A DNA stretch of 64,000 nt from Cryptomeria japonica (Eukaryota; Streptophyta; Pinopsida; Cupressales; Cupressaceae): positions 782,230,119 to 782,294,118 of the forward strand of contig NC_081414.1 in assembly GCF_030272615.1 (NCBI RefSeq), written 5' to 3'. This document shows positions 47,472 to 58,945 of the stretch, piece after piece. Position 1 is the stretch's first letter, and the number at the start of each line of letters is the position of its first letter. Below the pieces are notes generated by a model, which saw nothing but the letters and a program-made list of their open reading frames with translations, was not told where the DNA came from and ran no database searches. The position numbers were made by a program, and so were the translations under genes.

Positions 47472-48446
47472 CTACGATTTCTTAAGGGCTTGTACCATGG
47501 CATACAACTCTAGGTCATAGGTAGAATACTTTTTCTTTGCTTCATTGACCTTCTCAAAGATAAATGCTACTGGATGACCTTCTTGGCTCAAGATAGCCCC
47601 TATTGCCAACTTGCTAGCATCACACTCCACAGTAAAGAGCTGATTGAAATCAGGGAGCCTAAGACAAGGTAGTTCTGCCACTTTTTGTTACAACAATTCT
47701 AACCCCTTTTCTGCAACACTAGTCCACTTAAACTGACATTTCATTCCTCCTTTGATGATATTCAATATGGGTGCACACACATGACTAAATTCTCTATTAA
47801 ACTTCATATAGAATGAAGCTAACCCATGAAAACTTCTCACATCTCCTATTGACTTAGGAGTAGGCCAATTAACTATTGCATCTACCTTTGTTGGATCCAT
47901 TTTCAAACAACCTTGAGAAACTACAAAACCAAGATATACTAATTCAGTTTTTAAGAACTCACACTTGTCTAAGTTGATCATCAACTTTTCTTGATGTAGT
48001 TTCCTCAAGACCTGATCAAAATGTCTAATATGCTCCTCCCTTAACCTACTAAAAATCAAAATGTCATCAAGATAAAGAATCACAAATTTACCAATAAACT
48101 CTACAAGCACTTTATTCATGAGTCTCATGAAGGTGCTAGGTGCATTTGTGAGCCCAAAGGGCATCACCAACCATTCATAAAGCCCCTCATTGGTCTTAAA
48201 GGTTGTTTTCCACTCATCTCTAGGTCTGATCCTTATTTGATGATAGCCCGATTTCAAATCCACCTTTGAAAAGTAACAAGCTCCTCCTAGGTAGTCCATT
48301 AGGTCCTCAATTCTTGGCATTGGAAACTAGTATCTGATGGTAATCTTGTTGATGGCTCTTGAGTCAGTGCACATTCTCCATTTTCCATCCTTCTTAGGTA
48401 CCAAAATAGTAGGCACTGCACATGGGCTTAAACTCTTATTGATCAA
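47472..48446 (-). pseudogene. ChrF reverse transcriptase and RNase H
   Basis: 48320-47688 is a 210-codon open RT frame with [36 protein letters not shown] and the catalytic box YLDDILIFS, all intact. Upstream text to 48446 (about 48330-48440) holds the RT start, broken by stops. 47681-47472 is the RNase H start (FTVECDASKLAIGAILSQEG, then KYSTYDLELYAMVQALK). The enzyme copies element RNA into DNA. A TAA after 47688 splits RT from RNase H. Confidence 0.9.
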
Positions 48447-49298
48447 CTACTTATCTAGCAATTCTTGCACTTGTCTTGCTATTTCCTCATTTTGTGTAGG
48501 TCTCATTTTGTAAGCAGCTTTGTTTGGCAAGGGAGCTCTAGGTATGAGGTCTATCCAATGGTTCACATCTCTATGTGGGTGTAAAGCATCTAGTATCTCA
48601 TTCACCACTATGTCCTTGTACCGGTCCAACAAGTTTTTCACTTCTTGAGGTACTACCGATTTGGGTTTAGTCTTTGCCTCTTCTTTTGGTTTCACTATGA
48701 TGGCATATCCTTGGTTCCCTTCATGCTTCAACTCTTTTAGGAACTCTTTCCCACTAAGAAACATCACATTTGAACCTACATGTCTTTCTTCTCCATGAAC
48801 AACCAAAGGATCCATTTGGAACTTCCTTCCTTCCTTGGTGATAACATAAGAATTCTTCTCCCCATCATGTATGGCTTTGACATCATATTGCCAAGGGCAT
48901 CTAAGAAACAAATGGCATGCATCCATAGGTAATATATCACATAGTACTATGTCCTTATACTCTCCAATTTTAAAATCTATCCAAGCTTTCTCATCAAATA
49001 GCACATGATGTCCTTTACTCAATCATGATACCTTATAAGGGCTGGTATGTGGCAACCTTTTCAACTTGAGTTTGTCGACCATCTCCACTGCTACAGTGTT
49101 CTTAGTAGACCCTAAATCTAGTATGACCCTACAAATCTTGCCATATGATCTGCAAGTGGTTTTAAAGAGTGTATTTCTTTGAGTAGGTTTTTTGGCTAGC
49201 AGTACCTTCAACAAGGTCTGCCTTAACATCAAGTTCTATCCATCTAAAACTGGTCCAATTTTGTTGATTGGTGAGGTAACACTTTGATTGTCTTCCTC
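48447..49298 (-). pseudogene. ChrF protease and linker to RT
   Basis: The frame 49232-49023 contains the retropepsin site as VILDLGSTKNTVAVEMVDKL, where the usual Asp-Ser/Thr-Gly reads Asp-Leu-Gly. 49022-48447 continues with DILPMDACHLFLRCPWQYD, a block typical of chromovirus protease, and ends with the pre-RT linker (PLPNKAAYKMRP, QVQELLDK). A stop at 49023 separates the two frames. Only the Asp of the active-site triad is certain. Confidence 0.82.
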
Positions 49299-50343
49299 CT
49301 ACACCAACTGAGTTCTCCTTTCGTCTACATATGAACTTAAAGTCTTTTCAGGATACTGGTTCATTGTGTGCCCCACTTGATGACAATGAAAGCATTTACC
49401 AGTAAAAACTATGGGTCCTCTTCCTTGAGTACCAAATCTGCCCCTAAAGTTGTTTCTTCCTCTATAGTTACCTCTAAATGGACCATTCTTGCTAAAGTTA
49501 TCCCCACTATGTTCAAATTCATTGCTTTCTTCATTCTTTCTAGAGTTATGACCCCTTCCAAAAGTGCCTCTTCCTCTGAATACTTTACCACCTCTACTCA
49601 CTAATTGAACTCACTTTTCCTCTTGATCTTGTCCTCTACTCTCAAGGCCAACTCAAAACTCTTATGAATTGTCTCAGGTCCCATCATGCTAATTTCATCT
49701 TGAATGTTTTGTCTTAGGCCATTTACGTATCTGGCTACCTTCTCCACTTCTTTCTCTTGTTTCTTTTCTCTTAGAGTTAGTTTGTTGAACTCCTCAGTAT
49801 AAGAACTCACATCCATTTCCTTTGCATCAAAATCATCAACTTCTTGTGTATCTACAACTCATAATCTAAAGGAAGGAATTGAGTTTTGATTCGGATCTTC
49901 ATTCTCTCCCAAGAAATGATCTTCTTTCTCCCAATTTGTTCCCTTTCTTACATCATGTTCCACCACACTAGAGATGATCCTTTCAACTTGGTCTTAGCCA
50001 TATTGACCCTCTTATCTTTTGCAACCTCCTTGTATTCAAAATAGTTGTTCAAAGATTCTATCTAGTCCAATAGCTCTTCTCCATTTAGGCTTCCACTATA
50101 GAGCGGTAAACCATCTAGGCTATCTTTATTGAGTGATTTAAGGGAATCTAGGAAGAATTACTAATCTTTCTCCAACTCCTTTTCAATCACCACTCCTATC
50201 ACATCTACATCTTCATCATCAACTTCATCACCCCACTCTGTGATCTTACTCTTACCTTTCTTGAATTCTTTCTCCTAGGCTTCATTTAGCATGTCTTGGA
50301 CAAACTTCCTAATGGCCTCTTGACTCATTGCCTTAGGTGCCAT
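49299..50343 (-). pseudogene. ChrF gag
   Basis: The likely start is the ATG at 50343 (MAPKAMSQEAIRKFVQDMLN), 58 bases after the primer-binding site. The gag core is readable in pieces (KLKGSSLVWWNM; 49816-49601 with the TLREKKQEKEVEKVARYVNG region). It is followed by an Arg/Gly-rich nucleic-acid-binding stretch (49601-49400) and a zinc knuckle CFHCHQVGHTMNQY, whose last Cys is Tyr. Frameshifts and stops occur between 50280 and 49820. Gag would form the particle and bind RNA. Confidence 0.8.
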
Positions 50344-50400
50344 GTTATTGGCTTCTGATTCTACATCTTGGTCTAACATACACCACTTTGTTGAATCAAG

Positions 50401-50414
50401 TGGCTCTGATACCA
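50401..50414 (-). other. ChrF primer-binding site (initiator tRNA-Met)
   Basis: The minus strand reads TGGTATCAGAGCCA, three bases inside the 5' LTR end. Confidence 0.85.
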
Positions 50415-50417
50415 ATC

Positions 50418-52028
50418 TGATGTAGAGAGGATGCTCAATCCTTCAGGGTTTGCTAGTTCTTGATGACTCCTTAGGTTGTCTCTTGAACCATCCAATGGTT
50501 CCACTCTTTCCAACCTTCCAAAGGTCATAGGGCTCACCCTTACTAACCTTTCTAAGGTCCTTAGACTAAGGTGACCTCCTCTTGTTCAGTGAGTGTCCAA
50601 CACTCCTTATTAGAGACCTTCCTACTCAACACTTTAACCAAGAGCCAACCCTCTATACCATAGGATATTCACTAAACATGACCAGCACATTTAGGGATGA
50701 TTTTCCTTAGTTGTCAAATCCTAAACCTTCATTTATGGACATTGGTGTTTACCGGTTTCAAGCTTTAGGACCAATTTGCTCCTTTAGGCCTACTAGGAGA
50801 CCTAGTCCAATTAGCCCTACTAGTGAGGTATTTTGCACTTATCTGGCCGAAGTCCTGAACGTCGGTATGAAATCTTTAGCTTTACAGATACTCATTTGTA
50901 TGATTTATATAATATCACAAAATTGGACATGGGTTTGGTTGCTAACCATCCTAACCCTTTTTTAGGCCTAATTCCTCCATTTAAGCCTACAAAATAGGGT
51001 TTTGCTCAAATGCCTTCACCATTCTAGAAAGCCAAGGATTATGATGATTGTATCAAGTTTTTACACCCATCAGGATGTCTAATTCAACCAGGAATCAAAT
51101 CCATCCCACAGATTTACCCATGTAGGGCCTTTTGTCCGTGATCCCCGTTGCTTGCCAACTCAACGTGCCAAGCCTAGGGTATGTTGGCAAATTTGGAGTT
51201 TAGTTTCCTTTGTCTTAAAAATAAATTGAAATAATACTTGAAAAGTTCTCCTAGAATTCCACAAGGTTTTAGTATGGATTTCCACCATGGAATGCTAAGT
51301 ATGAGCCATAGAGTCTTCAAAACCCTTGTTTTAAGGTCTTTTGGACCCCCACTGCAACAAAAATGAGAAAACTTACAAACTATAAGACTTCAAAACCTCA
51401 AATCACCATGAAATGAAAGGTACATCTCTTTTCTAATAATTTATGCCTTGGTATGGGCTTAGAAGTCCATACAAACCATACAAAATCAGTTAAACTCAAC
51501 TACTACTCGCTAAAAACACAATTTTTGAAAGGCTAAACTTTCTTTTCTTCATTCAAATATTCAACTAACATTATCATCGATTTTCCCAAGCCTTATATTG
51601 GTCTTGGGTTGATTACAAGTGTCTTTTAACTGAAAAAGACAACGAACTAGCCATTAGTGTTTGGAAAATGCAAAAGTTGCAAAGTTGCTATGAGCAACTT
51701 TTTGCAACTTTTTACAACTTTTCCATAGTTGAGCAACTTTTGCCCAAATCAAACCTAGATCACTTATAAAGGTTAAAATGACCTTAAAAAACCCCTAAAC
51801 AACATCAATCAACATATTCTAATATAAAATCAACTTATTCTACCAAGTACTCTACCTGGCACCCTTAAGAGCCCATAGGCCAACATTGGCCAATCAGTGA
51901 CTCCTAGGGTCCTTACAAAGATCTGAGTACTTATTCACTAAACTTTTGACCTTATTACAAACTAAAATTCACATGATTCCAAACTCTTGGAATCTACACA
52001 ACAAAATTGTTGAAGTGCTCCTGCACCA
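50418..52028 (-). repeat. ChrF 5' LTR
   Basis: The partner of 44168-45752, with the same ends in plus sense (TGATGTAGAG and TGCACCA). A repeated GTTGC/AACTTTT word near 51665-51735 accounts for part of the extra length. Confidence 0.9.
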
Positions 52029-52884
52029 TGTAGTAAGGTGTGGAGAAGCGATGTTGGATTTTGTATCGTTCGCATAGCTCTCGTACATCTTGATTTTTGA
52101 AAGGATGCCCATTGTATGTGATAATGGAACTAGGAATACCATATCTATAAATGAGATAATTGAGAATAAATGAGGCAATCTATACTCTAGTTACAGTGGT
52201 CATCTGGATTGCTTCAATCCACTTTGTGAAATATTTTGTTGCAGTGATAATGAACTTGTGTCCATTTGATGAAGAAGGATGAATTTTCCCTAATAAATCA
52301 AGTCCCCATTGATAGAAAGGCCAATATGTTGTAAACGGTTGTAGCTCCTATGATGGTGCATGGATAAGATTACCATGAATTTGGCATTTAGGACATTTCT
52401 TTGCAAATTGATAAGACTCTTTCTCCATTATCGGCCAATAATATCCCATTCTTAGAAGTTTCTTAGAGAGAGTAGGACCACTTGAATGCATACCATAGAT
52501 ACCGTCATGAAGCTTGTGTAAGGCCAAGTCAAATTCATTATGATCGAGGCATCAAAGAAGAGTACCATCTATACCTCGATGGTGAAGTGTGTCAGTAGTT
52601 AAGGTATAGCAGGCAGCTTGCCAGATGAAGCTGTGTTTTTGGTTGCAAGATAGGTCGAGTGGAAGAGTATTGTTCTTAAGATAGTCATAGATTTTTTTGT
52701 ATAGAGGGGAGTCTGAACCAGTTAGGGTGTAGATGACTTGCGATGTAGAATTGTCATATGCTAGGGAAAACAATTTCTCTACCAGGAACTCGTAACAACT
52801 TAGTTTCTCTATAATTTGTAGTAATTGAGTGATAGTGTCCATTGCATCGACTACTCTATTGTCCAATCTTGGTATTTGTTCAAA
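52029..52884 (-). pseudogene. TatB integrase, N-terminal part
   Basis: The minus strand has the linker ORF 52866-52552, then the zinc region (HDGIYGMHSSGPTLSKKLLR, CPKCQIHGNLIHAPS) and the core start GLDLLGKI with the first Asp. The second Asp is lost: the frame reads IITYNGHPF where TatA reads IITDNG (near 52105-52130). The text stops at STPYY, exactly where ChrF is inserted. Confidence 0.87.
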
Positions 52885-52899
52885 GGTGATGTGTAGAAA

Positions 52900-53775
52900 T
52901 TACTGTTTGAAATCATCCACCATTTTCTTGTAAGGAACGAGCTTATCATCCTTTGTCTGATATTCATTGTTGATCTGATTGATAACTAGTTGGTAATCCC
53001 CATATACTCTCAATTCCATTATTTTCCATTCCACAACCATTTTGATTCCTATCACCAGTGCTTCATATTTAGTGATGTTGTTGGTGCATGGAAATGTTAG
53101 TCTATAAGATCTTGGAATGGTGTGCCCTTCTTGAGTGATGAGCAAGATGTCAACACCCAATCCATGTTGGGTATAGGATCCATCAAAGTATAAGGTCCAT
53201 TGCTTGGGTGTGATAGTAATGACATTCATGTCTACAAATTCCACCTGTAGTGGTTGTTTATCAAGAAGTGGTGCTTCAGCTAGTTGATCTGCATTTACCT
53301 ATCCTTTGATAGCCTAACATTTGATGTACTAGATATCAAACTCATTGAGAATCATGATCCATTTAGCCAATTGACCTGTAAGAGATGCCTAGTTGAGTAA
53401 ATACTTGGGAGGATCAATTTTTGCTACCATCTTGATTGTATGGTCTAGCATGTAGTCGAAAAAATTTTGAGAGATGAATACCACTGCTAGGCAAGCCTTC
53501 TCAATGAACATATAGTTTAGCTCATAGCCATTCAAAGTTCTGCTGATGTAATATATAGCTCTTTCCTTGCCTTTCAGATCTTCTTGTGCTAGTAGTGCCC
53601 CCAATGATACTTCTATTGTCGATATGTAGAGGATGAGCATCTTTCTTGTTATTGGTGGTACTAAGACTGGCAGATTTATTAGATACTGCATGAGTTGGTA
53701 GAATGATTCTACACACTTGTCTTCCCATCTGAAAGGTATATTCTTATGGAGCAGATGATTGAATGGGAGACATTT
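52900..53775 (-). pseudogene. TatB RNase H and second archaeal-type RNase H
   Basis: 53691-53389 is the RT-linked RNase H (LGALLAQEDLKGKERAIYYI, YELNYMFIEKACL). 53244-52900 is the second RNase H with LYFDGSYTQHG and VYGDYQLV. The middle catalytic site reads NNITKYEAL where TatA has NNIAEYEAL, so the catalytic Glu is Lys. The reading frame joins the RT text on the other side of CopE at 58951. The homologous TatA segment is 140-1076. Confidence 0.9.
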
Positions 53776-53780
53776 ATCTA
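53776..53780. repeat. Target-site duplication of CopE, left copy
   Basis: ATCTA just before the LTR. The identical right copy is at 58946-58950. Confidence 0.92.
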
Positions 53781-54266
53781 TGTTGGTGTAAATAATTATC
53801 CATCATGGATATTATTACACTTACTTAAGTTTACTTAGGATAATGCATTTCATAGTAGTTTGGATATGAGACACTTGAGTGTTTGTGCCACATTGGGATA
53901 GTGTGTGTAGGAGAAATTCCACCCTTTATGGTGTTGATCTTGTTATTACACTATCATATCCACTTATTGTTGAGTGATAATTCCACCTTCGGTGGGTGAT
54001 CCACCTCATGTGGAATATTATATTATTTCTCCTACCTACCCACACCTATTTCCTACCTACCCTTGTTTCTTATTGAGCCACATGTCATATTTGTGTGCTC
54101 ATACATATCCCTAGCCTTGCCTATATAAGCAGGCCTCTATTCATTGAACAACTATTGAACCATTTTGAATCATTTTCTATTGATGAGAATACAGTTTATT
54201 CTTGTCCCATATTGTGTCTCTATTTTGTACATTTCATTGACCCCTTGATCTTGGCAAAATCTAACA
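53781..54266 (+). repeat. CopE 5' LTR
   Basis: It begins TGTTGGTG and ends ATCTAACA. TATATAA at 54122-54128 is the likely promoter box. The ORF crossing it (54095-54295) is rejected because the same frame exists only by LTR repetition. Confidence 0.95.
54122..54128 (+). promoter_or_regulatory. TATA box of CopE 5' LTR
   Basis: TATATAA followed by GCAGGCC, also present in the 3' LTR at 58801-58807. It is about 140 bases before the LTR end, a usual place for a copia promoter. Confidence 0.65.
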
Positions 54267-54280
54267 TGGTATCAGAGCCA
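54267..54280 (+). other. CopE primer-binding site (initiator tRNA-Met)
   Basis: TGGTATCAGAGCCA directly abuts the LTR end. Confidence 0.93.
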
Positions 54281-55959
54281 TTGGGGCTTCATTGATTCGT
54301 CTTGAAGAGGCATTATTGTGATGTCAAGAGGCAGATCTGAGGAGCAGCATCTTTTGGAGGTGTCCTAGACTAGATCCGACCTCGCCATTGCGTCCAGAAG
54401 GCCGTTTCCATGAATTTTGGTTATAAAGTTGGCCTATTTTGGTGAGAAAATTTTTTTCCCCAATTTTGCTATAATTGTACGGATTTTCAAAATATTATTA
54501 TATTTTTTCGAAAAAAAAATTTCATTTCTGAAAAATATTTTCGTCAAAAATAAAAAATCAAAAAAAAAAAAATTGAAAAAAATCCGAAAGCAAAAAAAAT
54601 TGAAAAAGAATCAAAAAAAAAAAAATCAAAAAAAAGAGAAAGGATTTTTTGGGGGGTCCGCAGACCCCCCCATGCTTGCCGTACCTTTTCTGCAGGTCTG
54701 TGCGCAGTGTACCATCCTCACCGCATGACCTGTACCTGTCTATCGTCCAATGCATCGTGTCCTTCCCGCTACCACTGCCGTCCTTTCTCCGCATGCTGCC
54801 GCAGCACCCAGTGCCGCGACCTCCCTGCTCCGCCCATCTCCAGCGCCCGCCGCGGCCTCCGGCGTCGCCGCCCACGAAAATCGGCTCCGATAATCTACTC
54901 CCTGCCGGTGGCATCCCCGCCTAAGGTCTCCCGCAGCTCCGGCTCTCCCATCCACCACTCCAGCACCGCTCGCCTCCACACAACGCCACCGCCGGCTCTC
55001 GGCTCTGCCACACAGACTCAGCAGGACCACAGACCGGAGGAACCCGCGGCCGCCACGTGGCAGGCGGCCACTGGCCCACGAGTACACCCATACAGAGACA
55101 CGTCAGCTTTCCGTATAGTGCCACACAGATTCCGTACATACAGTCAGCAGCCAAATCACCTTGTACAGTCAGCAAATCCCGTATAGTACGAACTGTATAG
55201 TCAACAGACCGTGTCATTCGTCCGTACACTACGGACGTCGAGTCAGCAGAGGGCGAAGTTTTTGCGACGGTCATACGACCATCAAATTTAACCCAGTGAA
55301 TTGATGACATTAGCACTACATTAGCAGGGTTTGAAAATTTTTGGACCCCCTCTCATTTGCATTTTTGATTTTGCAGTTCAACTTCAAATGGCCATAACTT
55401 GCTCATTTTTGCTCCTTTTTGGGTGCAATTTTTTTTGAAATGGGCTATAATTTTGTGCTCTCCGCAGTTGTGAAAGAATTTTTTGATTTTGATGCACGAA
55501 GTTTTCAGAAAATGCAGTTTTTGGTGACTGTACCTGAGTAATTCTAGTTTTTGCAACTTCTGAAGCTTCGTTTGGGTTCATACGACCTCCTTTTTAGGTG
55601 CTATTTTTTTTAAAAGTTCGTATTTTTTCATCTACTTTCACATGATGCTATTAGATTGATGTCATTGTAAGTAGAAATTGTACTTTCAGATTTAGGCCAT
55701 TTTGGGCTCTCTTGGTACTTGTATATTTGCTTGAATCTCAGTTAGATTCATTGCACTATTGATTGAAGTCTCTTGTATCTCATTTGAGAAGTTGTAAAAT
55801 TTGCATCATAAATCCACTTTGCCTTGTTTTGCAAGTGGCTCATTGTAATCGCACTAAGTATAAAGTGCCAAAATCATCACTTTAGGGGGGATACTTTGAT
55901 TGATTTTGGGGGGTGTCTCTTGTGATTTTGTGCTCTTGTGTTCCTTCCTTTTTGCTGCT
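54281..55959 (+). other. CopE 5' leader with a GC-rich island
   Basis: It has an A-rich tract (54530-54645), then a GC-rich section (54650-55080) and a section with repeated GTACAG, CGTATAG and GTCAGCA words (55080-55260). A stretch of TGGCCATAACTTGCTCATTT type (55388 on) follows that matches CopC. Long overlapping ORFs occur on both strands of the GC-rich part (54558-55316), which is expected by chance at this composition. No protein is called. Confidence 0.7.
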
Positions 55960-57969
55960 ATGGGTTCTTCTAAGTTTCCTCTCTTAACTCCACATAATTA
56001 TGCTACTTGGAAAATTGATGCATGGAGTAAACTTATGGAAAAATGACTCACTCATTACATTGATGGAACTATTGTTGCTCCTTCTGATCTGAAGGTTGAT
56101 CCAGTTGGTCACTTAGATTGGCTCACTAAAAATATCATGGCAATTGGTACCTTAAGAAAGTATGTATCAAAGGATCTCATTTTTCATATTGAGAAATGTA
56201 CTCTAATCAAGGATGCTTGCCAAAAGTTTCAAGACTTGTATGGTCAAGTTGATGAGATTAGGGGATATCAAATTGATAGTGATCTCACCATGCTAGATCC
56301 CAAAAAATTTGATACTATACAAGATTATGTCACTAAGGCAAATTAGTTGAGGGCACAACTCAAAGATTGTGGCATTGATAAGAAGGATACTCAATTGATA
56401 TTCAACTTGATAGGCAAGCTTCCACAAGAATATGCAACATTTGTTTCTAGTTTCCAAACCCATAGGATGACAATGGGTTCAAGCTACAAAATGCCTACAT
56501 TTGATGATTTCAATGAAATGTTGATGATGGAACAAACTAATTTGATAAGCTTGGGCATTCTTAAGGCTTCTAAGTCTCAAGAATTAGTGGCAAATCAAGG
56601 GAACAAAGGAAATCAAGGAAAGGACAACTCAAACAAGAAGAAATGGCAATCAAAGCCTAAGGAAAAAGCAACATCTTCTCCACAACAAGGAGATTCATCC
56701 TCTTCCAAGAGAGATAATTCACCAAAGAGGGAAAGACCTACTTGTGCTTATTGTAAAAAGATTGGTCATGAGGAGCATCGTTGCTATTCTAAGAAGATTG
56801 ATGAGCTCACACATATCATCAAAAAGCATAACATTGATTTGCCTAAAGTCTACAAGAAGGATGATTCATCAACTTCCACTTCCTCACATTCAAAAGGAAA
56901 AGGGCAAGCATTCATGGCTTCTACAAGTGGGAAGACTCACTCTTTTGGAACAAGAAAAGGAAAAGCTCTATGTGCTACAACAAATCATAATTCAGAGAGA
57001 TGGCTTCTAGATTCAGGGGCTTCTCATCATATGGCATCTTCACAGTCTATGTTCTCTACATTTGAGCCTTGCACCATGCCTCAGATTTTGATGGGCAATC
57101 ATACATACATGGATGTGATTGGGAAAGGATCTATTGACATTGGGGATAACTCCTTCAATGATGTGTTGTGTGTACCCCACTTGATAAACAATCTCCTTTC
57201 TATCTATCAAATCACACATGGTGCAACTAAGAGAGTTGTGGAGTTCACACCTGACTCAGTTTTCATTAGAGACATGGAGACTAGAGCTATCATTGCAACT
57301 GGGGTGGTTGATCATGCATCTCAGTTATACTCCTTTTCAGATTTTGTTGATGATGATTTCACATTTGATGATTCTACACATGATGATCACACTTATTGTG
57401 ATGGTTTAGATTTTGAGGAGAACTTTGGACACTTGAACATGGGGATTCTCACATGTAACCCCGTTCTTGAGTCTTGTATCTCATCTCCTCATATTGATAT
57501 CACATCACCTATTGCACCTGATGATGCAGATAGTGCAACAGTTTTGCCTTCATGTGATTCAGTGCAGCAGGATATTCATTGTCTTCCAGCTTCAAATTCA
57601 TGGGATGATTACTTGACAGATATTATAGGTTTGTTTGTGGAATCCTACATTACAGATTTGGGAGACATCATTGATGACATTCATCTTCTCTTTGATGAAG
57701 ATTATCCTTCTTCGATTGTTGTGAGGGCACACTCTGACCCTCTTGTTCATTCTCTACATGATCATTCTTTCAAGGTTGACATGATTGTGGATACTTATGT
57801 ACAGCAGTTGGAGGAGTTCTCTTTATTTTTTGAGGAGACATGTGAATCTTTGGGACATGTTCTACATCCATCTCCACTAGATCTTGGAGTGCCTTTTTCA
57901 GCAGTGTGGCACAGTTTACCACCTTTGGAGGGGGTATCTTTTAGCATCGACATGGGGACACTTGAGTAG
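55960..57969 (+). CDS. CopE gag-protease with novel acidic C-terminal domain; two in-frame stops in gag
   Basis: One frame of 670 codons from the ATG at 55960 (MGSSKFPLLTPHNYATWKID) to the TAG at 57969, interrupted by TGA at 56044 and TAG at 56344. From 56347 it is open for 540 codons. Parts: gag domain (55960-56600, LDPKKFDTIQDYVTK), a Lys/Ser-rich linker, zinc knuckle CAYCKKIGHEEHRC (56743-56784), and protease with intact DSGAS (57010-57024) and VLCVPHLINNLLS. From about 57345 similarity to CopC ends. In place of the GAG-pre-integrase and pol there are about 208 residues rich in Asp, Ser and His (DDDFTFDDSTHDDHTYCDG, later WDDYLTDIIG and FFEETCESLGH), with no family I recognise. Gag could form particles with helper-encoded enzymes. 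The two stops would block translation of the N-terminal gag unless read through. Confidence 0.88.
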
Positions 57970-58459
57970 TTTTCAAAGATTCCTTTCATCATGAGTTTTC
58001 TTCATACATCTTCCCTTCATGATTGGAGAGACTTCATGGATACACCTTTGGTTTTGTTTCTTCCTAAGGGGAGGAATGTTGTTCGACGTTCGTGGAGCAG
58101 TTTCTTCATACATTGAGCTTCTATCATTGGTGTAGATTCTTCATTGAGGGAGGATCACAGTTTGACTTCTCTTCTTCTCTCATATGGGGGGGACTTTTTC
58201 CTCACATGGGGTTTTGTTCCTCACATACTTCTATGAGAGTTCTCTTGTATAGCTTTCATCTCTCTTTTTGGGGGAGGGTTTTTTCCCATTGGGTTTTTCT
58301 CTCTTTCCCCACTTTGTGAGAGATTTCATTGCATTGGTTTGCATGCATTTGCATTTGTTCATGGGTACCTAACATGGCCTCGTAGCCGGGACCCATCTTG
58401 CATTGCTTAGTTGCATTGTAGACATAAGTGCATTCCCCTAAGTTGCACTTAAGGGGGGG
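57970..58459 (+). other. CopE 3' tail and polypurine tract
   Basis: G-rich blocks (ATGGGGGGGACTTTTTCC, TTTTTGGGGGAGGG) and GTACCTAACATGGCC match the CopC tail. AAGGGGGGG at 58451-58459 is the plus-strand primer site. The ORF 58092-58319 lies in this tail and is not called. Confidence 0.8.
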
Positions 58460-58945
58460 TGTTGGTGTAAATAATTATTCATCATGGATATTATTACACT
58501 TACTTAAGTTTACTTAGGATAATGCATTTCATAGTAGTTTGGATATGAGACACTTGGGTGTTTGTGCCACATTGGGATAGTGTGTGTAGGAGAAATTCCA
58601 CCCTTTACGGTGTTGATCTTGTTGTTACGCTATCATATCCACTTATTGTGGAGTGATAATTCCACCTTCGGTGGGTGATCCACCTCATGTGGAATATTAT
58701 ATTATTTCTCCTACCTACCCACACCTATTTCCTACCTACCCTTGTTTCTTATTGAGCCACATGTCATATTTGTGTGCTCATACATATCCCTAGCCTTGCC
58801 TATATAAGCAGGCCTCTATTCATTGAACAACTATTGAACCATTTTGAATCATTTTCTATTGATGAGAATACAGTTTATTCTTGTCCCATATTGTGTCTCT
58901 ATTTTGTACATTTCATTGACCCCTTGATCTTGGCAAAATCTAACA
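58460..58945 (+). repeat. CopE 3' LTR
   Basis: It has the same length as the 5' copy, with six differences by eye. All six lie in the first 180 bases, and five are transitions. Confidence 0.95.

Larger units (their letters stand above)
44168..52028 (-). mobile_element. ChrF: chromovirus (Ty3/gypsy with chromodomain) nested in TatB integrase
   Basis: A full-length element of 7861 bp on the minus strand. 5' LTR 50418-52028, primer-binding site for tRNA-Met (50401-50414), gag, protease, RT, RNase H, integrase, chromodomain, 3' LTR 44168-45752. The LTRs differ at roughly one base in ten where I compared them, and differ in length (1611 and 1585 bp), so the insertion is old. It interrupts TatB integrase exactly between YY and PHGNG. 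The chromodomain, which targets integration to marked chromatin in this clade, places it with the chromoviruses. Stops separate the domains. Confidence 0.9.
53781..58945 (+). mobile_element. CopE: non-autonomous Ty1/copia element (gag-protease plus acidic domain) nested in TatB
   Basis: A complete element of 5165 bp: two 486-bp LTRs (53781-54266 and 58460-58945), a tRNA-Met primer site (54267), a leader of about 1.7 kb, one gag-protease frame with a novel acidic end, a G-rich tail, a polypurine tract (58451-58459) and a perfect 5-bp target duplication. The LTRs differ at six positions by eye (about 1.2 percent), so it is the youngest insertion in the window. It has no integrase, RT or RNase H. 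Everything outside the lost pol matches CopC, so the missing functions could be supplied by full-length members of that family. Confidence 0.95.

Noticed and set aside
54095-54295. ORF repeated at 58774-58965
   Set aside because: It is the same LTR sequence twice. Its presence reflects LTR duplication, not a gene pair.
54558-55316. Overlapping ORFs of 91-159 codons on both strands
   Set aside because: They lie in the GC-rich leader of CopE, are Pro/Arg/Ser-rich in every frame, and the related CopC leader does not keep them.
58370-58400. Possible tRNA-like sequence (GTAGCCGGGACCC)
   Set aside because: No cloverleaf can be drawn, and the block is shared with the CopC tail as untranslated retrotransposon sequence.
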